A DNA stretch of 64,000 nt from Brachybacterium fresconis. Its GTDB lineage: Bacteria; Actinomycetota; Actinomycetes; Actinomycetales; Dermabacteraceae. Where the stretch lies: assembly GCF_017876515.1 (NCBI RefSeq), contig NZ_JAGIOC010000001.1, positions 3,410,001 through 3,474,000 of the forward strand, read 5' to 3'. The notes beneath the pieces were generated by a model. That model ran no database searches, had not been told where the DNA came from, and was given only the letters and a program-made list of their open reading frames with translations. Position 1 is the stretch's first letter. The number at the start of each line of letters is the position of its first letter. Shown in pieces: positions 51,517 to 60,617 of this stretch. The position numbers and the translations under genes are program-made.

Positions 51517-52325
51517 GCGGTCGCTCCGATCTCCAGGCGCGGGGTGGCGGCGAGGAGGCTGCGGGTGTAGTCGTGCTGGGGGTGCTCGAACATCTGGAGC
51601 GCGTCCCCCTGCTCGGCCAGCACCCCGTCGTGCAGGACGGCCACGCGATCGGCGACCGAGGCGACCACCCCGAGGTCGTGGGTGATCAGCAGGATTCCCA
51701 TGCCGGTCTCGGCCTGCAGGGTGCGCAGGAGGTCGAGGATCTCCGCCTGGGTGGTGACGTCCAGAGCGGTGGTGGGCTCATCGGCGATCAGAAGTCGCGG
51801 TCTGCTCATCAGGGCCATGGCGATCATGACCCGCTGGCGCAGACCGCCGGAGAGCTGGTGCGGGTACTGGGCCGAGCGCCGCTCGGGCTGCGGCACCCGG
51901 GCCTGTTCGAGCGCTTCGAGCATCCGGCGTCGGCGCTCGCGACGGTCGCCGCTGCGGTGGATGCTCATCACCTCCATCAGCTGGCTGCCCACGGTGCGCA
52001 ATGGGTTCAGGGTGGCCATCGGGTCCTGGAACACCATGGAGATGTCGCGTCCGCGCACGGCGCGCAGCTGCTTCGAGGACAGGGTCAGCAGATCGGTGCC
52101 CTCGAAACGGACCTCGCCGCGCGGGTAGACGGCCGGCGGCTCGGGGTTCAGCCGCAGCACCGACAGGGCGGTGCTCGACTTCCCGGAGCCCGATTCGCCC
52201 ACGATCGCAAGGGTGCGGCCCGCCTCGAGGGTGAGGTCGATGCCGCGCACGGCGGCCACCTCGGTGCGGCGGGAGGAGAAGGAGATGTGCAGGTCGGAGA
52301 TCTCGAGCAGGGGAGCAGTGGTCAT
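51513..52325 (-). CDS. Peptide ABC transporter ATP-binding protein (DppD-like)
   Basis: ATPase of 270 aa with Walker A GESGSGKSS, Q-loop FQDPMATLNPL, signature LSGGLRQR, Walker B LLIADEPTTALD and H-loop THD. ATG 52325 overlaps the DppC stop (ATGA). It pairs with DppF as the heterodimeric motor for peptide import. Confidence 0.93.
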   Translation of the reverse strand: MTTAPLLEISDLHISFSSRRTEVAAVRGIDLTLEAGRTLAIVGESGSGKSSTALSVLRLNPEPPAVYPRGEVRFEGTDLLTLSSKQLRAVRGRDISMVFQDPMATLNPLRTVGSQLMEVMSIHRSGDRRERRRRMLEALEQARVPQPERRSAQYPHQLSGGLRQRVMIAMALMSRPRLLIADEPTTALDVTTQAEILDLLRTLQAETGMGILLITHDLGVVASVADRVAVLHDGVLAEQGDALQMFEHPQHDYTRSLLAATPRLEIGATA

Positions 52326-53233
52326 GACGTGTACGTCCTCGGATCGAAACGGTCGCGCACGGCGTCCCCGGCGATGTTGATCGACAGCACGGTCAGCAGC
52401 AGCGCGGTGCCCGGGAACACGGCGAGCCACCAGGCGGTGCCCATGTACAGCTGGCCGTCGGCCAGCATCGAGCCCCAGGTGGCGATCGTGGCGGGGATGC
52501 CGAGGCCGAGGAAGCTCAGCGCCGCCTCGGCGAGGATCACGGTGCCCACCTGGAGGGTGAGGATCGTGGCGAGGGGTCCGGTGACGTTCGGGAGCATGTG
52601 CCGGATCATGATGCGGTGCGCGGGCACGCCCATCACCTGGGCGGCCTCGACGAACTCGCGCGTGCGCAGGGACAGCACCTCGGAGCGCAGCACCCGGGCG
52701 TAGGAGACCCAGCCGGTGATTCCCAGCACCACGATCACGGTGGCGAGGCTCGGGCCCACGAAGCCGATCACGGCGAGGGCGAGCAGCAGGGTGGGGAAGG
52801 CGAGCTGCACGTCCGTCAGGCGCATGAGCAGACGGTCGGTCCAGCCACCCATGTAGCCGGCCATGATCCCGATCATCGAGCCGATCACGCCGGAGAGCAG
52901 CGCGGCGGTCACTCCCACGAGCACCGAGATCCGGCTGCCGATGACCAGGCGGGCCAGGACGTCCCGTCCCAGCTGGTCGGTGCCGAGCAGGTGCCCGTCG
53001 GTGCCGGGTGGGGAGAGGCGCTGCAGCAGGTCCTGCTCGCCGGGGTCGTCGACGAGCAGTGGGCCGATGAGCGCGAGCAGCACCACCAGGGCGAGGAAAG
53101 CGCCCGAGGCCAGCAGGGGGACGTCGAGGCGTCGACGTCGGTCGACCGACGGGCTGGATCCGTCAGCGGGTCCCGGTCCGTCAGCGGATTCGGCATGGGT
53201 GGGGGAGAGATCGGGAAGGGCGGTGGCGTTCAT
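52322..53233 (-). CDS. Peptide ABC transporter permease (DppC-like)
   Basis: Membrane permease of 303 aa with a disordered 38-residue start, DppC signature GTDQLGRDVLARL and EAA loop EFVEAAQVMGVPAHRIMIRH. Six helices. Overlaps DppB and DppD by 4 nt each. Confidence 0.93.
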   Translation of the reverse strand: MNATALPDLSPTHAESADGPGPADGSSPSVDRRRRLDVPLLASGAFLALVVLLALIGPLLVDDPGEQDLLQRLSPPGTDGHLLGTDQLGRDVLARLVIGSRISVLVGVTAALLSGVIGSMIGIMAGYMGGWTDRLLMRLTDVQLAFPTLLLALAVIGFVGPSLATVIVVLGITGWVSYARVLRSEVLSLRTREFVEAAQVMGVPAHRIMIRHMLPNVTGPLATILTLQVGTVILAEAALSFLGLGIPATIATWGSMLADGQLYMGTAWWLAVFPGTALLLTVLSINIAGDAVRDRFDPRTYTS

Positions 53234-54252
53234 GCCTCGGTCCTCACACGGGGGTCGATGATCGCGTAGGAGAGGTCCACCAGCAGGTTCACCACGATGA
53301 ATGTCACGGCGAAGAGCACCACGGTGCCCTGGACCAGCGGGAAGTCGCGGAAGCTGATGGCGTCGATCGTGAGCCGGCCGATGCCGGGCCAGTTGAAGAT
53401 CTGCTCGGTGAGGATCGCTCCGCCCAGCAGTGCCCCGAGCTCGAGGCCCAGCACGGTGATCACGGGCATCGAGGCGTTGCGCAGGGAGTGGCCCAGCAGC
53501 ACGCGGACTTCTCCGGCGCCCTTGGCACGGGCGGTGCGTACGTGGTCCTGGCCCATGACCTCGATGAGGGAGGAGCGCAGCAGGCGGGCGACGACGGCGA
53601 CGGAGAAGATCGCGAGCGTCGTGGCGGGCAGGACGAGATGGGCCAGGGTGCCGTAACCCGCCGCGGGCAGAACCCTCAGCTGGACCCCGAACAGGAGGAC
53701 CAGCAGGATGCCCACCCAGAACGCCGGAGTGGACTGGCCCACCAGCACCGCGCCCATCACCGTGCGGTCCACGCCGGTGCCGCGGCGCATCGCGGCGATC
53801 GATCCGGCGAGGAAGGCGACCACGACGGTGATCAGCAGTGCCGCCGCCGCGAGCAGGGCGGTCGCGGGGATGCGCTCGGCGATCAGGGAGGTGACCGGTT
53901 CCCGGTACAGCAGGGAGTCGCCGAGGTCCAGGCGCACCAGCCCGCCGAGGAAGTCGAGGTACTGCACGATCAGGGGTCGGTCCAGCCCCAGGGTGGCCTG
54001 CATCTGGGCGACCTGTTCAGGGTTCGCGTTCTCCGGGAGCAGCTGGGCGACGGGGTCGCCGGAGGCTCGCGAGAGGACGAAGACGACGGTGACGGCGGCC
54101 CACAGGACTCCGAGGGAGGAGAGCAGACGGGTGAGCGCGGCGCGGAGCAGGTGTCGACGCGAGGACGGGGCAGGTGACGTCGGGCTCGTCGTCGCGGTCG
54201 ACGTCTCCGCCGACGGGGCGGACGACGGGGACGGTGCGGGTGAGGTGCTCAT
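53230..54252 (-). CDS. Peptide ABC transporter permease (DppB-like)
   Basis: Membrane permease of 340 aa. Ser/Thr/Pro-rich 30-residue start, then DppB features: SRASGDPVAQLLPENANPEQ, DLGDSLLYREPV and EAA loop HVRTARAKGAGEVRVLLGHS. About six helices. ATG 54252 overlaps the binding-protein stop (ATGA). Confidence 0.93.
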   Translation of the reverse strand: MSTSPAPSPSSAPSAETSTATTSPTSPAPSSRRHLLRAALTRLLSSLGVLWAAVTVVFVLSRASGDPVAQLLPENANPEQVAQMQATLGLDRPLIVQYLDFLGGLVRLDLGDSLLYREPVTSLIAERIPATALLAAAALLITVVVAFLAGSIAAMRRGTGVDRTVMGAVLVGQSTPAFWVGILLVLLFGVQLRVLPAAGYGTLAHLVLPATTLAIFSVAVVARLLRSSLIEVMGQDHVRTARAKGAGEVRVLLGHSLRNASMPVITVLGLELGALLGGAILTEQIFNWPGIGRLTIDAISFRDFPLVQGTVVLFAVTFIVVNLLVDLSYAIIDPRVRTEA

Positions 54253-55784
54253 CGGGCGGTCTCCATCGCGAGCGTGCCGTTGACGTTGGGCTCCCAGGTG
54301 ATCTCGCCGTTGGTCGCGAAGTCGAGGTCTGCCTGGTAGAGGAACAGGAACGGAGCCTCGTCGTGCAGCCACTGCTGCATCTCCTGGAGGGCTTCGAGCC
54401 GGGTATCGGGGTCGATGGTCTGCTCGATCGTGTCCATCAGAGCATCGGCATGGTCCGAGCGGATGCGGCTGCGCCGGCGGTCGGAGCGGATGTAGGACTG
54501 CAGCGTCGCGCCTCCGTCGAGGGTCCATCCCGTCGAGCCCGTGAGGTACATCGACCCCAGCGAGGAGGGGTCGTCGGATTCGAGGCGCTCGGCGAAGGTG
54601 CCGGGTTCGAGCAGCTCGAGGTCGAGCGTCACGCCGACGTCGCCGAGCATCCCGGCGAGGGCCTCGCAGACCAGCTGCTCCTTGTTCGAGGAGGTGAAGC
54701 GCAGCTCGATGCCGTCCGCGTGCCCGGCCTCGGCGAGCAGCTCCCGGGCGAGGTCCGGATCGCGCTCGGGCGGCGGGATGTCCGGCACGTAGCCGAATGC
54801 TTCCTGGGGCACGATGGTCGCCGCCTCGCGGCCGGAGTCGTTGAGCACTGCTTCGATGAGCAGCGGCACGTCCACGGCGTGGTTCAGGGCGCGGCGCACG
54901 CGCTCGTCGCGCAGGATCTCGTGCTCGGTGTCGAGCACGACGAAGTACATGCGGATCCCGGGGTACTTGTCCAGGGCGACGTCCTTGTAGCCCTCGAGCT
55001 GGAGGGCGGCCTCGGGGTCGAGCGCGGAGACCATGTCCACCACATCGCTCTGGATGCCGGCCAGCGCCGAGGCGGGATTGGGCATGGCCGTGAAGTGGAG
55101 CTCGTCGAAGGCGGGGCGGCCGTTCCAGTGCTCGGCGTTCGCCTCCAGGCGCAGCAGCTGGGCCTTGCGCCAGGAGACGAAGCGGAACGGGCCGGTGCCC
55201 ACGGGCTGGGCGGCGAACTCCTCGTCCCCCACGTCCTCGAGGTAGCCGGGCGGGAGCATCACCCCGCCGAACAGCGAGACCTTCTCGGGGATCACGGGGT
55301 CGGGATCGGCCATGACGATGTCCACGGTGTGCTCATCGACGATCTCGACGTGGTCGACGGCGCGCAGCTCGATGATGGTCGATTCGGTCGCGGGGTCGAT
55401 GAGCCGCTCGATCGAGAACTTCACGCTCGCGGCGTCGAAGGACTCCCCGTTGTGGAAGGTGACGCCTTCGCGGAGATGGAAGCGCCAGCGGTGCTCGTCG
55501 ACGGCTTCCCACGATGTCGCCAGGCGCGGGACGAGTTCGTTGCTGCTGTCGCGCATCGTGAGGGTGTCGAAGATGTTGATGAGCACGTTCATGCCGTCCA
55601 AGCCGCTCTCGAGATGCGGATCGAGCCCCGTGGGCTCGCTCTTCTGGGCGATCCGCAGGGCGCGGGCATCGCCCGCTGCGGGCTCGCTCCCGCATCCGGC
55701 GGTGAGTGCGAGGGCGCCCAGCGCGGAACCGCCGGCCCCCAGACGCAACGCGTCACGGCGGGTGGGACGAGGCAGAGATGTCAT
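54249..55784 (-). CDS. Peptide ABC transporter substrate-binding lipoprotein
   Basis: SBP_bac_5 protein of 511 aa anchored outside the membrane. Signal with twin Arg (TRRDALRLG) and lipobox LTAGC (Cys31). Family segments: TFHNGESFDAASVKFSIERL and TGPFRFVSW. First gene of the dpp-like operon (SBP, B, C, D, F), starting 92 bp from the divergent IclR. No close relation to murein-peptide or opine binding can be proved by eye. Confidence 0.92.
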   Translation of the reverse strand: MTSLPRPTRRDALRLGAGGSALGALALTAGCGSEPAAGDARALRIAQKSEPTGLDPHLESGLDGMNVLINIFDTLTMRDSSNELVPRLATSWEAVDEHRWRFHLREGVTFHNGESFDAASVKFSIERLIDPATESTIIELRAVDHVEIVDEHTVDIVMADPDPVIPEKVSLFGGVMLPPGYLEDVGDEEFAAQPVGTGPFRFVSWRKAQLLRLEANAEHWNGRPAFDELHFTAMPNPASALAGIQSDVVDMVSALDPEAALQLEGYKDVALDKYPGIRMYFVVLDTEHEILRDERVRRALNHAVDVPLLIEAVLNDSGREAATIVPQEAFGYVPDIPPPERDPDLARELLAEAGHADGIELRFTSSNKEQLVCEALAGMLGDVGVTLDLELLEPGTFAERLESDDPSSLGSMYLTGSTGWTLDGGATLQSYIRSDRRRSRIRSDHADALMDTIEQTIDPDTRLEALQEMQQWLHDEAPFLFLYQADLDFATNGEITWEPNVNGTLAMETAR

Positions 55785-55822
55785 GCGAGGTGCTCGCTCT
55801 CATCGTCGATGATGAATGCCAT

Positions 55823-55854
55823 TGAATGGAATGTGCGTTCTGGTGAACGGAACG
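55823..55854. promoter_or_regulatory. Direct repeats, IclR operator candidate
   Basis: TGAATGGAATG (55823-55833) and TGAACGGAACG (55844-55854) match at 9 of 11 positions and are phased 21 bp apart between the divergent binding-protein and iclR genes. Confidence 0.55.
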
Positions 55855-55863
55855 ATGGTGGCT

Positions 55864-55869
55864 TACGCT
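55864..55869 (+). promoter_or_regulatory. Leaderless-type -10 element for IclR
   Basis: TACGCT-AGTGGGC-ATG 55877, spacing 7 nt; no ribosome site. Confidence 0.5.
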
Positions 55870-55876
55870 AGTGGGC

Positions 55877-56563
55877 ATGGGAGACGACGTCAACACCTCC
55901 GCGCGCAGCGTCGCGGACAAGGTCATGGCCCTGGTGCACGCCCTGGGCACGGCCGAGGAGCCGTTGCGTCTGGGGGCGTTGGCCGAGGTCAGCGGCACGA
56001 GCAAGGCCACGGCGCGGCGGCTGCTGCTGGACCTGTGCACGCAGGGCTATGCGCATTCGCCCGGGCGCGGCCTGTACCTTCCGGGCCCGCGCCTGCAGGG
56101 CCTGGCGGCTGCGGTGGTGCGCCACGACCCGCTCGGCGGGGTGATCGCGGAGTCTCTCGGCGCTCTCGCCCGGGCGACGGGCCACGTCGCGGCGCGCGTC
56201 GGCGTCGCCGACGGCCGGGCCGTGGTGCTGGGGCTCGAGAACCCCCAGCGACTGCCGCTCGCCCTGCAGGTGGGGGACGAGCTGCCGGGGCATCCGCTAT
56301 GGGCCGACGACGCCGACTTCGGCGGGGTCGGCTCCGGGGCGGGACCCGGAACCCGGGTCGGATCGGCGACGGAGTCCCTCATGGAATACCCGACGGCGTC
56401 GACCTGGATGCTCGCCGCTCCCGCGAGCACTGATCGCACCACCTTCCTGGTGCTGGTGGGTCTCGCCTTCATGCGCCCGCAGGACGACACCGCCGCGCAG
56501 CTGCTCGCCGGGCACGCCCGCGCCCTCGGAGGGTCCCCGGAGGGTCTGCGCGATGTCGGCTGA
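55877..56563 (+). CDS. IclR-family transcriptional regulator
   Basis: Regulator of 228 aa. N-terminal winged helix ADKVMALVHALG, then RLGALAEVSGTSKATARRLL; the C-terminal effector domain is shorter than usual. Its stop lies 11 bp into the serine-hydrolase gene, so both are cotranslated. Divergent from the peptide transporter operon, which it probably controls through the phased repeats at 55823-55854. Confidence 0.85.
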   Translation: MGDDVNTSARSVADKVMALVHALGTAEEPLRLGALAEVSGTSKATARRLLLDLCTQGYAHSPGRGLYLPGPRLQGLAAAVVRHDPLGGVIAESLGALARATGHVAARVGVADGRAVVLGLENPQRLPLALQVGDELPGHPLWADDADFGGVGSGAGPGTRVGSATESLMEYPTASTWMLAAPASTDRTTFLVLVGLAFMRPQDDTAAQLLAGHARALGGSPEGLRDVG

Positions 56564-57584
56564 CGCGATGCCGGTCGACCTGATCGGACGCGACGTGCAG
56601 GACCTGTTGGGTCGGGCGCGGGGCGACGGCCAGTTCAGTGGCGCCGCCTGGGCCGTCGGCACGAGCGCCGGCGTGCAGCGCAGCGGCGAGGTGGGCACCT
56701 TCGCCCGCGACGAACATCGGCCGATCGGGCCCGACGCCCTGTTCGACCTGGCCTCGGTCACCAAGCCGATCGTGGGCCTCGCTCTGCTGAGACTGGTCGA
56801 TCGCGGCGCGCTGGACCTCGATGCGACGGTGGGGGAGGTGCTCGAGGACTGGCCCGAGGGCCCGATGGCCCACGCCGACCTGCGGTCTCTGCTCACCCAC
56901 ACCTCGGGCGCCCCGGGACCCACCCCGCTGTGGCGGGAGCACGAAGGCCGCGCCGCGCTGCTGCAGGCGCTCGCTGAGCTGGAGTTCACCGCTTCCGGCA
57001 GCTGGCGCTACTCCTCGATGGGATTCATCGTTCTCGGACTCGTCGCGGAGCGTGTCGCCGGGATGTCCCTGGATCAGCTCGTGGCCCGGGAGATTACGGA
57101 ACCGTTCGGTATGACGAGCACTGGCTACGGCCCGGTGCCCGCGGACCGCGCCGTCGCGACCGAGGACTGCCCCTGGCGCGGACATGTGGTGCGTGGCGAG
57201 GTGCACGACGAGAACGCCGTGGTGCTCGGCGGCATCGCCGGTCACGCGGGTCTGTTCGGCACCGCCGGAGACCTGGGCCTCCTCGGTGCTGGGCTGCTGC
57301 GCGGAGACCTGTTCACCCCGGGCATGGACCGGGCGATGCGGGGCGCTGATGACGGTCGCCCGCTCGGCTGGTGGCCGCGGGCGCAGTGCACCTACCTCGG
57401 AGACCATTTCGGCCCGAAGGCGTTCGGCCACACCGGGTTCACCGGGACCAGCCTGGTGATCGATCCCGATGCGGATCGCTGGTTCGTGCTGCTCACCAAT
57501 CGCGTGCACCCCTCTCGGGAACCGCGGGGGTTCGACGTCGTGCGAACGGCGTTCCATGAGACCGCCGGCGGTGCCGCCCCCTGA
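56553..57584 (+). CDS. Class C beta-lactamase-fold serine hydrolase
   Basis: Serine hydrolase of 343 aa without signal peptide, hence cytoplasmic. SxxK is SVTK (Ser68, Lys71), the Tyr motif is YSS (Tyr153) and the third motif HTG (in FGHTGFTG). Cytoplasmic members are esterases or D-aminopeptidases rather than antibiotic lactamases. Coupled to IclR and divergent from a peptide importer, it could hydrolyse the imported peptide. A perfect 7-7-7 hairpin follows. Confidence 0.87.
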   Translation: MSADAMPVDLIGRDVQDLLGRARGDGQFSGAAWAVGTSAGVQRSGEVGTFARDEHRPIGPDALFDLASVTKPIVGLALLRLVDRGALDLDATVGEVLEDWPEGPMAHADLRSLLTHTSGAPGPTPLWREHEGRAALLQALAELEFTASGSWRYSSMGFIVLGLVAERVAGMSLDQLVAREITEPFGMTSTGYGPVPADRAVATEDCPWRGHVVRGEVHDENAVVLGGIAGHAGLFGTAGDLGLLGAGLLRGDLFTPGMDRAMRGADDGRPLGWWPRAQCTYLGDHFGPKAFGHTGFTGTSLVIDPDADRWFVLLTNRVHPSREPRGFDVVRTAFHETAGGAAP

Positions 57585-57617
57585 TCTGATCGTCGCCCGC
57601 GGCGCGGGCGCCCGGGC

Positions 57618-57638
57618 ACCGGGAGCAGTGATCCCGGT
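57618..57638 (+). terminator. Hairpin after the serine hydrolase
   Basis: ACCGGGA (57618-57624), 7-nt loop, TCCCGGT (57632-57638), perfect arms; a smaller GCCCGC/GCGGGC hairpin precedes at 57595-57609. No T-run. Confidence 0.5.
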
Positions 57639-57732
57639 ACTGTGCTGAGGAGCCGGTCGCAGCCGCCCGGCCTCCGCGCACCGACCTCTCCGCGCGGGGA
57701 TCTTCGACTTGTTGGGACGTCCCGTGGAACAG

Positions 57733-58041
57733 ATGACCGTCGCCGGCCACTCCGAGCCCATCCCCACCTCGCCCGTCGCGGCACGCCTGCTGAACGAGCG
57801 GCTCGAGACGGCCCGCGAGAAGCGCGGCGACGAGGCGGCCGAGAATCTCGAACGGCTGGTCGGTGAGCGGATCGGAGCACTCCTCGAGGGTGGGATGCCC
57901 AGCATCGACTTCGCGACCATGCGCTCCATCGTCGACTTCGTGGAGACCCCCGAGGAGGAGGACACCGCTTCGGGCCTCGGACGCACGGTGCGGGGGATCC
58001 GGGAGAAGCTCTCGCAGCGGGGCGGGCCCGTCGGGGGCTGA
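57733..58041 (+). CDS. Small hypothetical protein with a duplicated C-terminal motif
   Basis: Soluble, highly charged helical protein of about 102 aa that I do not recognise. A long helix (LLNERLETAREKRGDEAAENLERL) precedes a C-terminal segment DTASGLGRTVRGI and EKLSQRGG. The last 26 residues recur as an isolated fragment at 39504-39584. ATG 57733 is provisional; GTG 57724 or TTG 57709 would add 3-8 residues and no ribosome site is clear. Confidence 0.6.
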   Translation: MTVAGHSEPIPTSPVAARLLNERLETAREKRGDEAAENLERLVGERIGALLEGGMPSIDFATMRSIVDFVETPEEEDTASGLGRTVRGIREKLSQRGGPVGG

Positions 58042-58131
58042 GAACCGCCCGGCGAAGGGATCGGAATCGCGCCTGACCTCGCGGAGGCCGCTCGAGCAGG
58101 GATTCTCCATCACAACGTGGAAACCCACGGG

Positions 58132-58160
58132 TCGACATCGCGCCCGCGGTCTCCTATGCT
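58132..58160 (+). promoter_or_regulatory. Sigma-70-type promoter of the sulfatase
   Basis: -35 TCGACA (58132-58137), 17-nt spacer, -10 TATGCT (58155-58160). The expected start site falls inside the dyad at 58166-58177. Confidence 0.6.
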
Positions 58161-58165
58161 CGCAG

Positions 58166-58177
58166 TTAGTCGAATAA
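58166..58177. promoter_or_regulatory. LacI-type operator candidate
   Basis: TTAGTCGAATAA is a near-perfect 12-bp palindrome with a TCGA centre, immediately after the sulfatase -10. LacI/GalR operators often have a central CG; the LacI gene at 59585 is the obvious binder. Confidence 0.5.
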
Positions 58178-58260
58178 CCGCAGTCGTGGACAAGGGACGA
58201 AACGTGTCGCAGCGTCCGCCCTCCAGCATCCCTGCCGACTCACACGATAAGGACGTCACC

Positions 58261-59574
58261 GTGCCGCACCACCCCAATGTTCTCGTCCTGCTGACGGACC
58301 AACAGCGTTGGGACACCGCCGGGATCCATGGCAATCCGCTGGGGCTGACGGAGAACCTCGACCGGATGGCTGCCGAGGGCGTCCACCTCTCCCACTCCTT
58401 CACCTGTCAACCGGTGTGCGGGCCGTCCCGAGCGGTGATGCAGACGGGCCGATATCCGACGTCGACCGGGTGCTATCGCAACGGCATTGCGCTGCCCGAG
58501 GACGAGACCACCCTGGCCGACAGGTTCGGCGAGGCCGGTTACCGCACGGCCTACATCGGCAAGTGGCACCTGGCCGATGTCGACACCGCGGGCCCGGTGC
58601 GGCCCGAGCAGCGCGGGGGGTACGAATACTGGATGGCCGCGAACCTGCTGGAGTTCACGTCGGACGCCTACCGCACCACGCTGTACGACGGCGAGGGCGC
58701 GGCGCACGAGTTCGACGGATATCGGGCCGATGCCGTGACCGGGGCCGCGATCGACTTCCTGCGCCAGGAGCACGAGCGACCGTTCTTCTGCTTCGTGTCC
58801 TTGTTGGAGCCCCACCACCAGAACGACCGCGACGACTACCCGGCTCCGGACGGGTACCGCGAGCGGTACGAGGACACGTGGGTCCCGCACGACCTCGAGG
58901 TGCTGAAGGGCAATTCCGTCGAGCACCTCGGCGGCTACCTGGGCATGGTCAAGCGGGTCGACGAATGCCTCGGCCGGCTGCGCGACACGCTCGAGGAGCT
59001 GGATCTGGCGGACGACACCATCGTGCTGTTCACCTCCGACCACGGCTGCCACTTCAAGACGCGCAACACGGAGTACAAGCGCAGCTGCCACGACGTGTCG
59101 ATCCGCGTGCCCACCGTGCTGCGTGGTCCGGGCCTGGACACCGGGGAGCCGATCGACCGCAGTATCAGCCACGTCGACCTGCCGCCGACGCTGCTGGAGG
59201 CGGCCGGGCTTCCCGTCCCGGATGCTCTGCAGGGCCACTCGATCATGCCGCTGGTCCGCGGGGACGAGGACACCCGGCCCGATGAGATGTTCGTCCAGAT
59301 CAGCGAGTCCGAGGTGGGACGCGCCCTGCGCACGCCCGAGTGGAAGTACGGGATGACGGCCGCGGACTCCGACGGGTGGCAGGACGCCGCTGCCGACACC
59401 TACCAGGACGCCTACCTCTACGACCTCGGGGCGGACCCGTACGAGCTGGACAATCTCATCGGCCGCGAGGGGTACGAGAACGTGGTCGCGCCGTTGCGCG
59501 AGCGTCTCCTCGAGCGGATGGTCCAGGCGGGGGAGCGACGGCCGACGGTCAGTCCCTCCAGCGGTCTTCGCTGA
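58261..59574 (+). CDS. Type I sulfatase (formylglycine-dependent)
   Basis: Arylsulfatase-fold hydrolase of 437 aa releasing sulfate from a sulfated sugar or similar ester. The maturation motif CGPSR (Cys53, to be converted to formylglycine) is followed by AVMQTGRYPTSTG. Metal and substrate segments LLTDQQRWDTAG, YIGKWHL and FTSDHG are present. No signal peptide, so cytoplasmic. GTG 58261 with AAGGA upstream is preferred; GTG 58204 would add 19 residues. No maturase gene is in the window. Convergent with lacI and close to a sugar ABC operon. Confidence 0.9.
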   Translation: MPHHPNVLVLLTDQQRWDTAGIHGNPLGLTENLDRMAAEGVHLSHSFTCQPVCGPSRAVMQTGRYPTSTGCYRNGIALPEDETTLADRFGEAGYRTAYIGKWHLADVDTAGPVRPEQRGGYEYWMAANLLEFTSDAYRTTLYDGEGAAHEFDGYRADAVTGAAIDFLRQEHERPFFCFVSLLEPHHQNDRDDYPAPDGYRERYEDTWVPHDLEVLKGNSVEHLGGYLGMVKRVDECLGRLRDTLEELDLADDTIVLFTSDHGCHFKTRNTEYKRSCHDVSIRVPTVLRGPGLDTGEPIDRSISHVDLPPTLLEAAGLPVPDALQGHSIMPLVRGDEDTRPDEMFVQISESEVGRALRTPEWKYGMTAADSDGWQDAAADTYQDAYLYDLGADPYELDNLIGREGYENVVAPLRERLLERMVQAGERRPTVSPSSGLR

Positions 59575-59584
59575 CGCCACCTGC

Positions 59585-60610
59585 TCAGCCGGAGTCCCGT
59601 GCGAGAAGGTGCCAGGGGGATCGGATCACCGTTCCGGGGAGGGGCTCCGCGGCCTCCAAGCGGGTGAAGAACCGCTCCACCTCCACGGTGAAGTCGAGCT
59701 CCGGCAGCCCTACGGTGGTCAGCCGCGGAGACATGATCTCCCCTTCCGGGATGTTGCCGACGCCGACGATGGCGAGCTGCTCGGGCACGTCGATCCCGAG
59801 CTCGCGGGCGGCCCACACCGCGTCGATCGCGGCGCGGTCGGTGGCGGAGAAGACCGCCGTGGGCGGGTTCGCGGACCGCAGCAGCGAGGTCACCGCGGTG
59901 TGCGCCTCCTGCCGGGAGTCCGCCACCGGCACGATGAGATCCGGGTCGAGCCCGATGCCGTGGTCCGCCAGCGCGTCCCGGTAGCTGCGGAACTTCACCG
60001 AGCGCTCCGGATTCTCCAGCTCGCGCTCGTGCGCCAGATGGGCGATCCGCCGATGCCCGGCGACGAGCAGCCGCTCGATCCCTGCCCGGCAGGCGGTGAG
60101 ACGATCCTGATGCACCACGTCGAAGCCGTCCGGAACGGCCTCGTCGTGGAAGACCAGCAGGGACTGCCCCCGCTGGGCGATGCCGGCCAGCTCCTCGACG
60201 TCGACCGGGCAGTCGGGCAGCAGCACCGCCCCGTCGACCATCCGCTCCCGCAGCGGCCGCAGCACGGAGTGCTCCGCGGAGGTGGGCGTCACCGGCAGCG
60301 CGATCACGGTGAGGTGACGAGGATCCGCCGCGGCCTGCAGTTGCTCGATCAGGCGATCCGACCAGGGACTGGCCGGTGCCGGATACATCAGGGCGATGAC
60401 GTCGCTGCGCTGACGGCGCAGACTGCGCGCGATGTGGTTGAGCTCGTATCCGACCTCGTCCGCGGCGCGCAGAACCCTCTCGTGAGTGGCGGCCGTCGGA
60501 GGCTTGCCGGGTCCGCTGCGACCGCTGAGCACGTAGGAGACCGTCGCCGTCGACACTCCCGCGCGCTCGGCCACATCGCGCTGGGTGGCACGGCGCATGG
60601 CGGGAGGCAT
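59585..60610 (-). CDS. LacI-family transcriptional regulator
   Basis: Regulator of 341 aa: LacI HTH RDVAERAGVSTATVSYVLSG near the start, hinge region, and periplasmic-binding-like effector domain. ATG 60610 lies 7 nt after TACCGT (leaderless); the GTG at 60619 overlaps that element. It follows the sugar ABC genes on the same strand, 46 bp after the binding protein. Likely regulates these and the sulfatase, whose promoter holds a LacI-like dyad. Confidence 0.88.
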   Translation of the reverse strand: MPPAMRRATQRDVAERAGVSTATVSYVLSGRSGPGKPPTAATHERVLRAADEVGYELNHIARSLRRQRSDVIALMYPAPASPWSDRLIEQLQAAADPRHLTVIALPVTPTSAEHSVLRPLRERMVDGAVLLPDCPVDVEELAGIAQRGQSLLVFHDEAVPDGFDVVHQDRLTACRAGIERLLVAGHRRIAHLAHERELENPERSVKFRSYRDALADHGIGLDPDLIVPVADSRQEAHTAVTSLLRSANPPTAVFSATDRAAIDAVWAARELGIDVPEQLAIVGVGNIPEGEIMSPRLTTVGLPELDFTVEVERFFTRLEAAEPLPGTVIRSPWHLLARDSG

Positions 60611-60617
60611 GCCGTTC

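Noticed and set aside
56553-57584. Antibiotic-resistance beta-lactamase
   Set aside because: Class C fold motifs are present, but there is no signal peptide and the gene is coupled to IclR and a peptide importer, so an esterase or aminopeptidase role is more likely.
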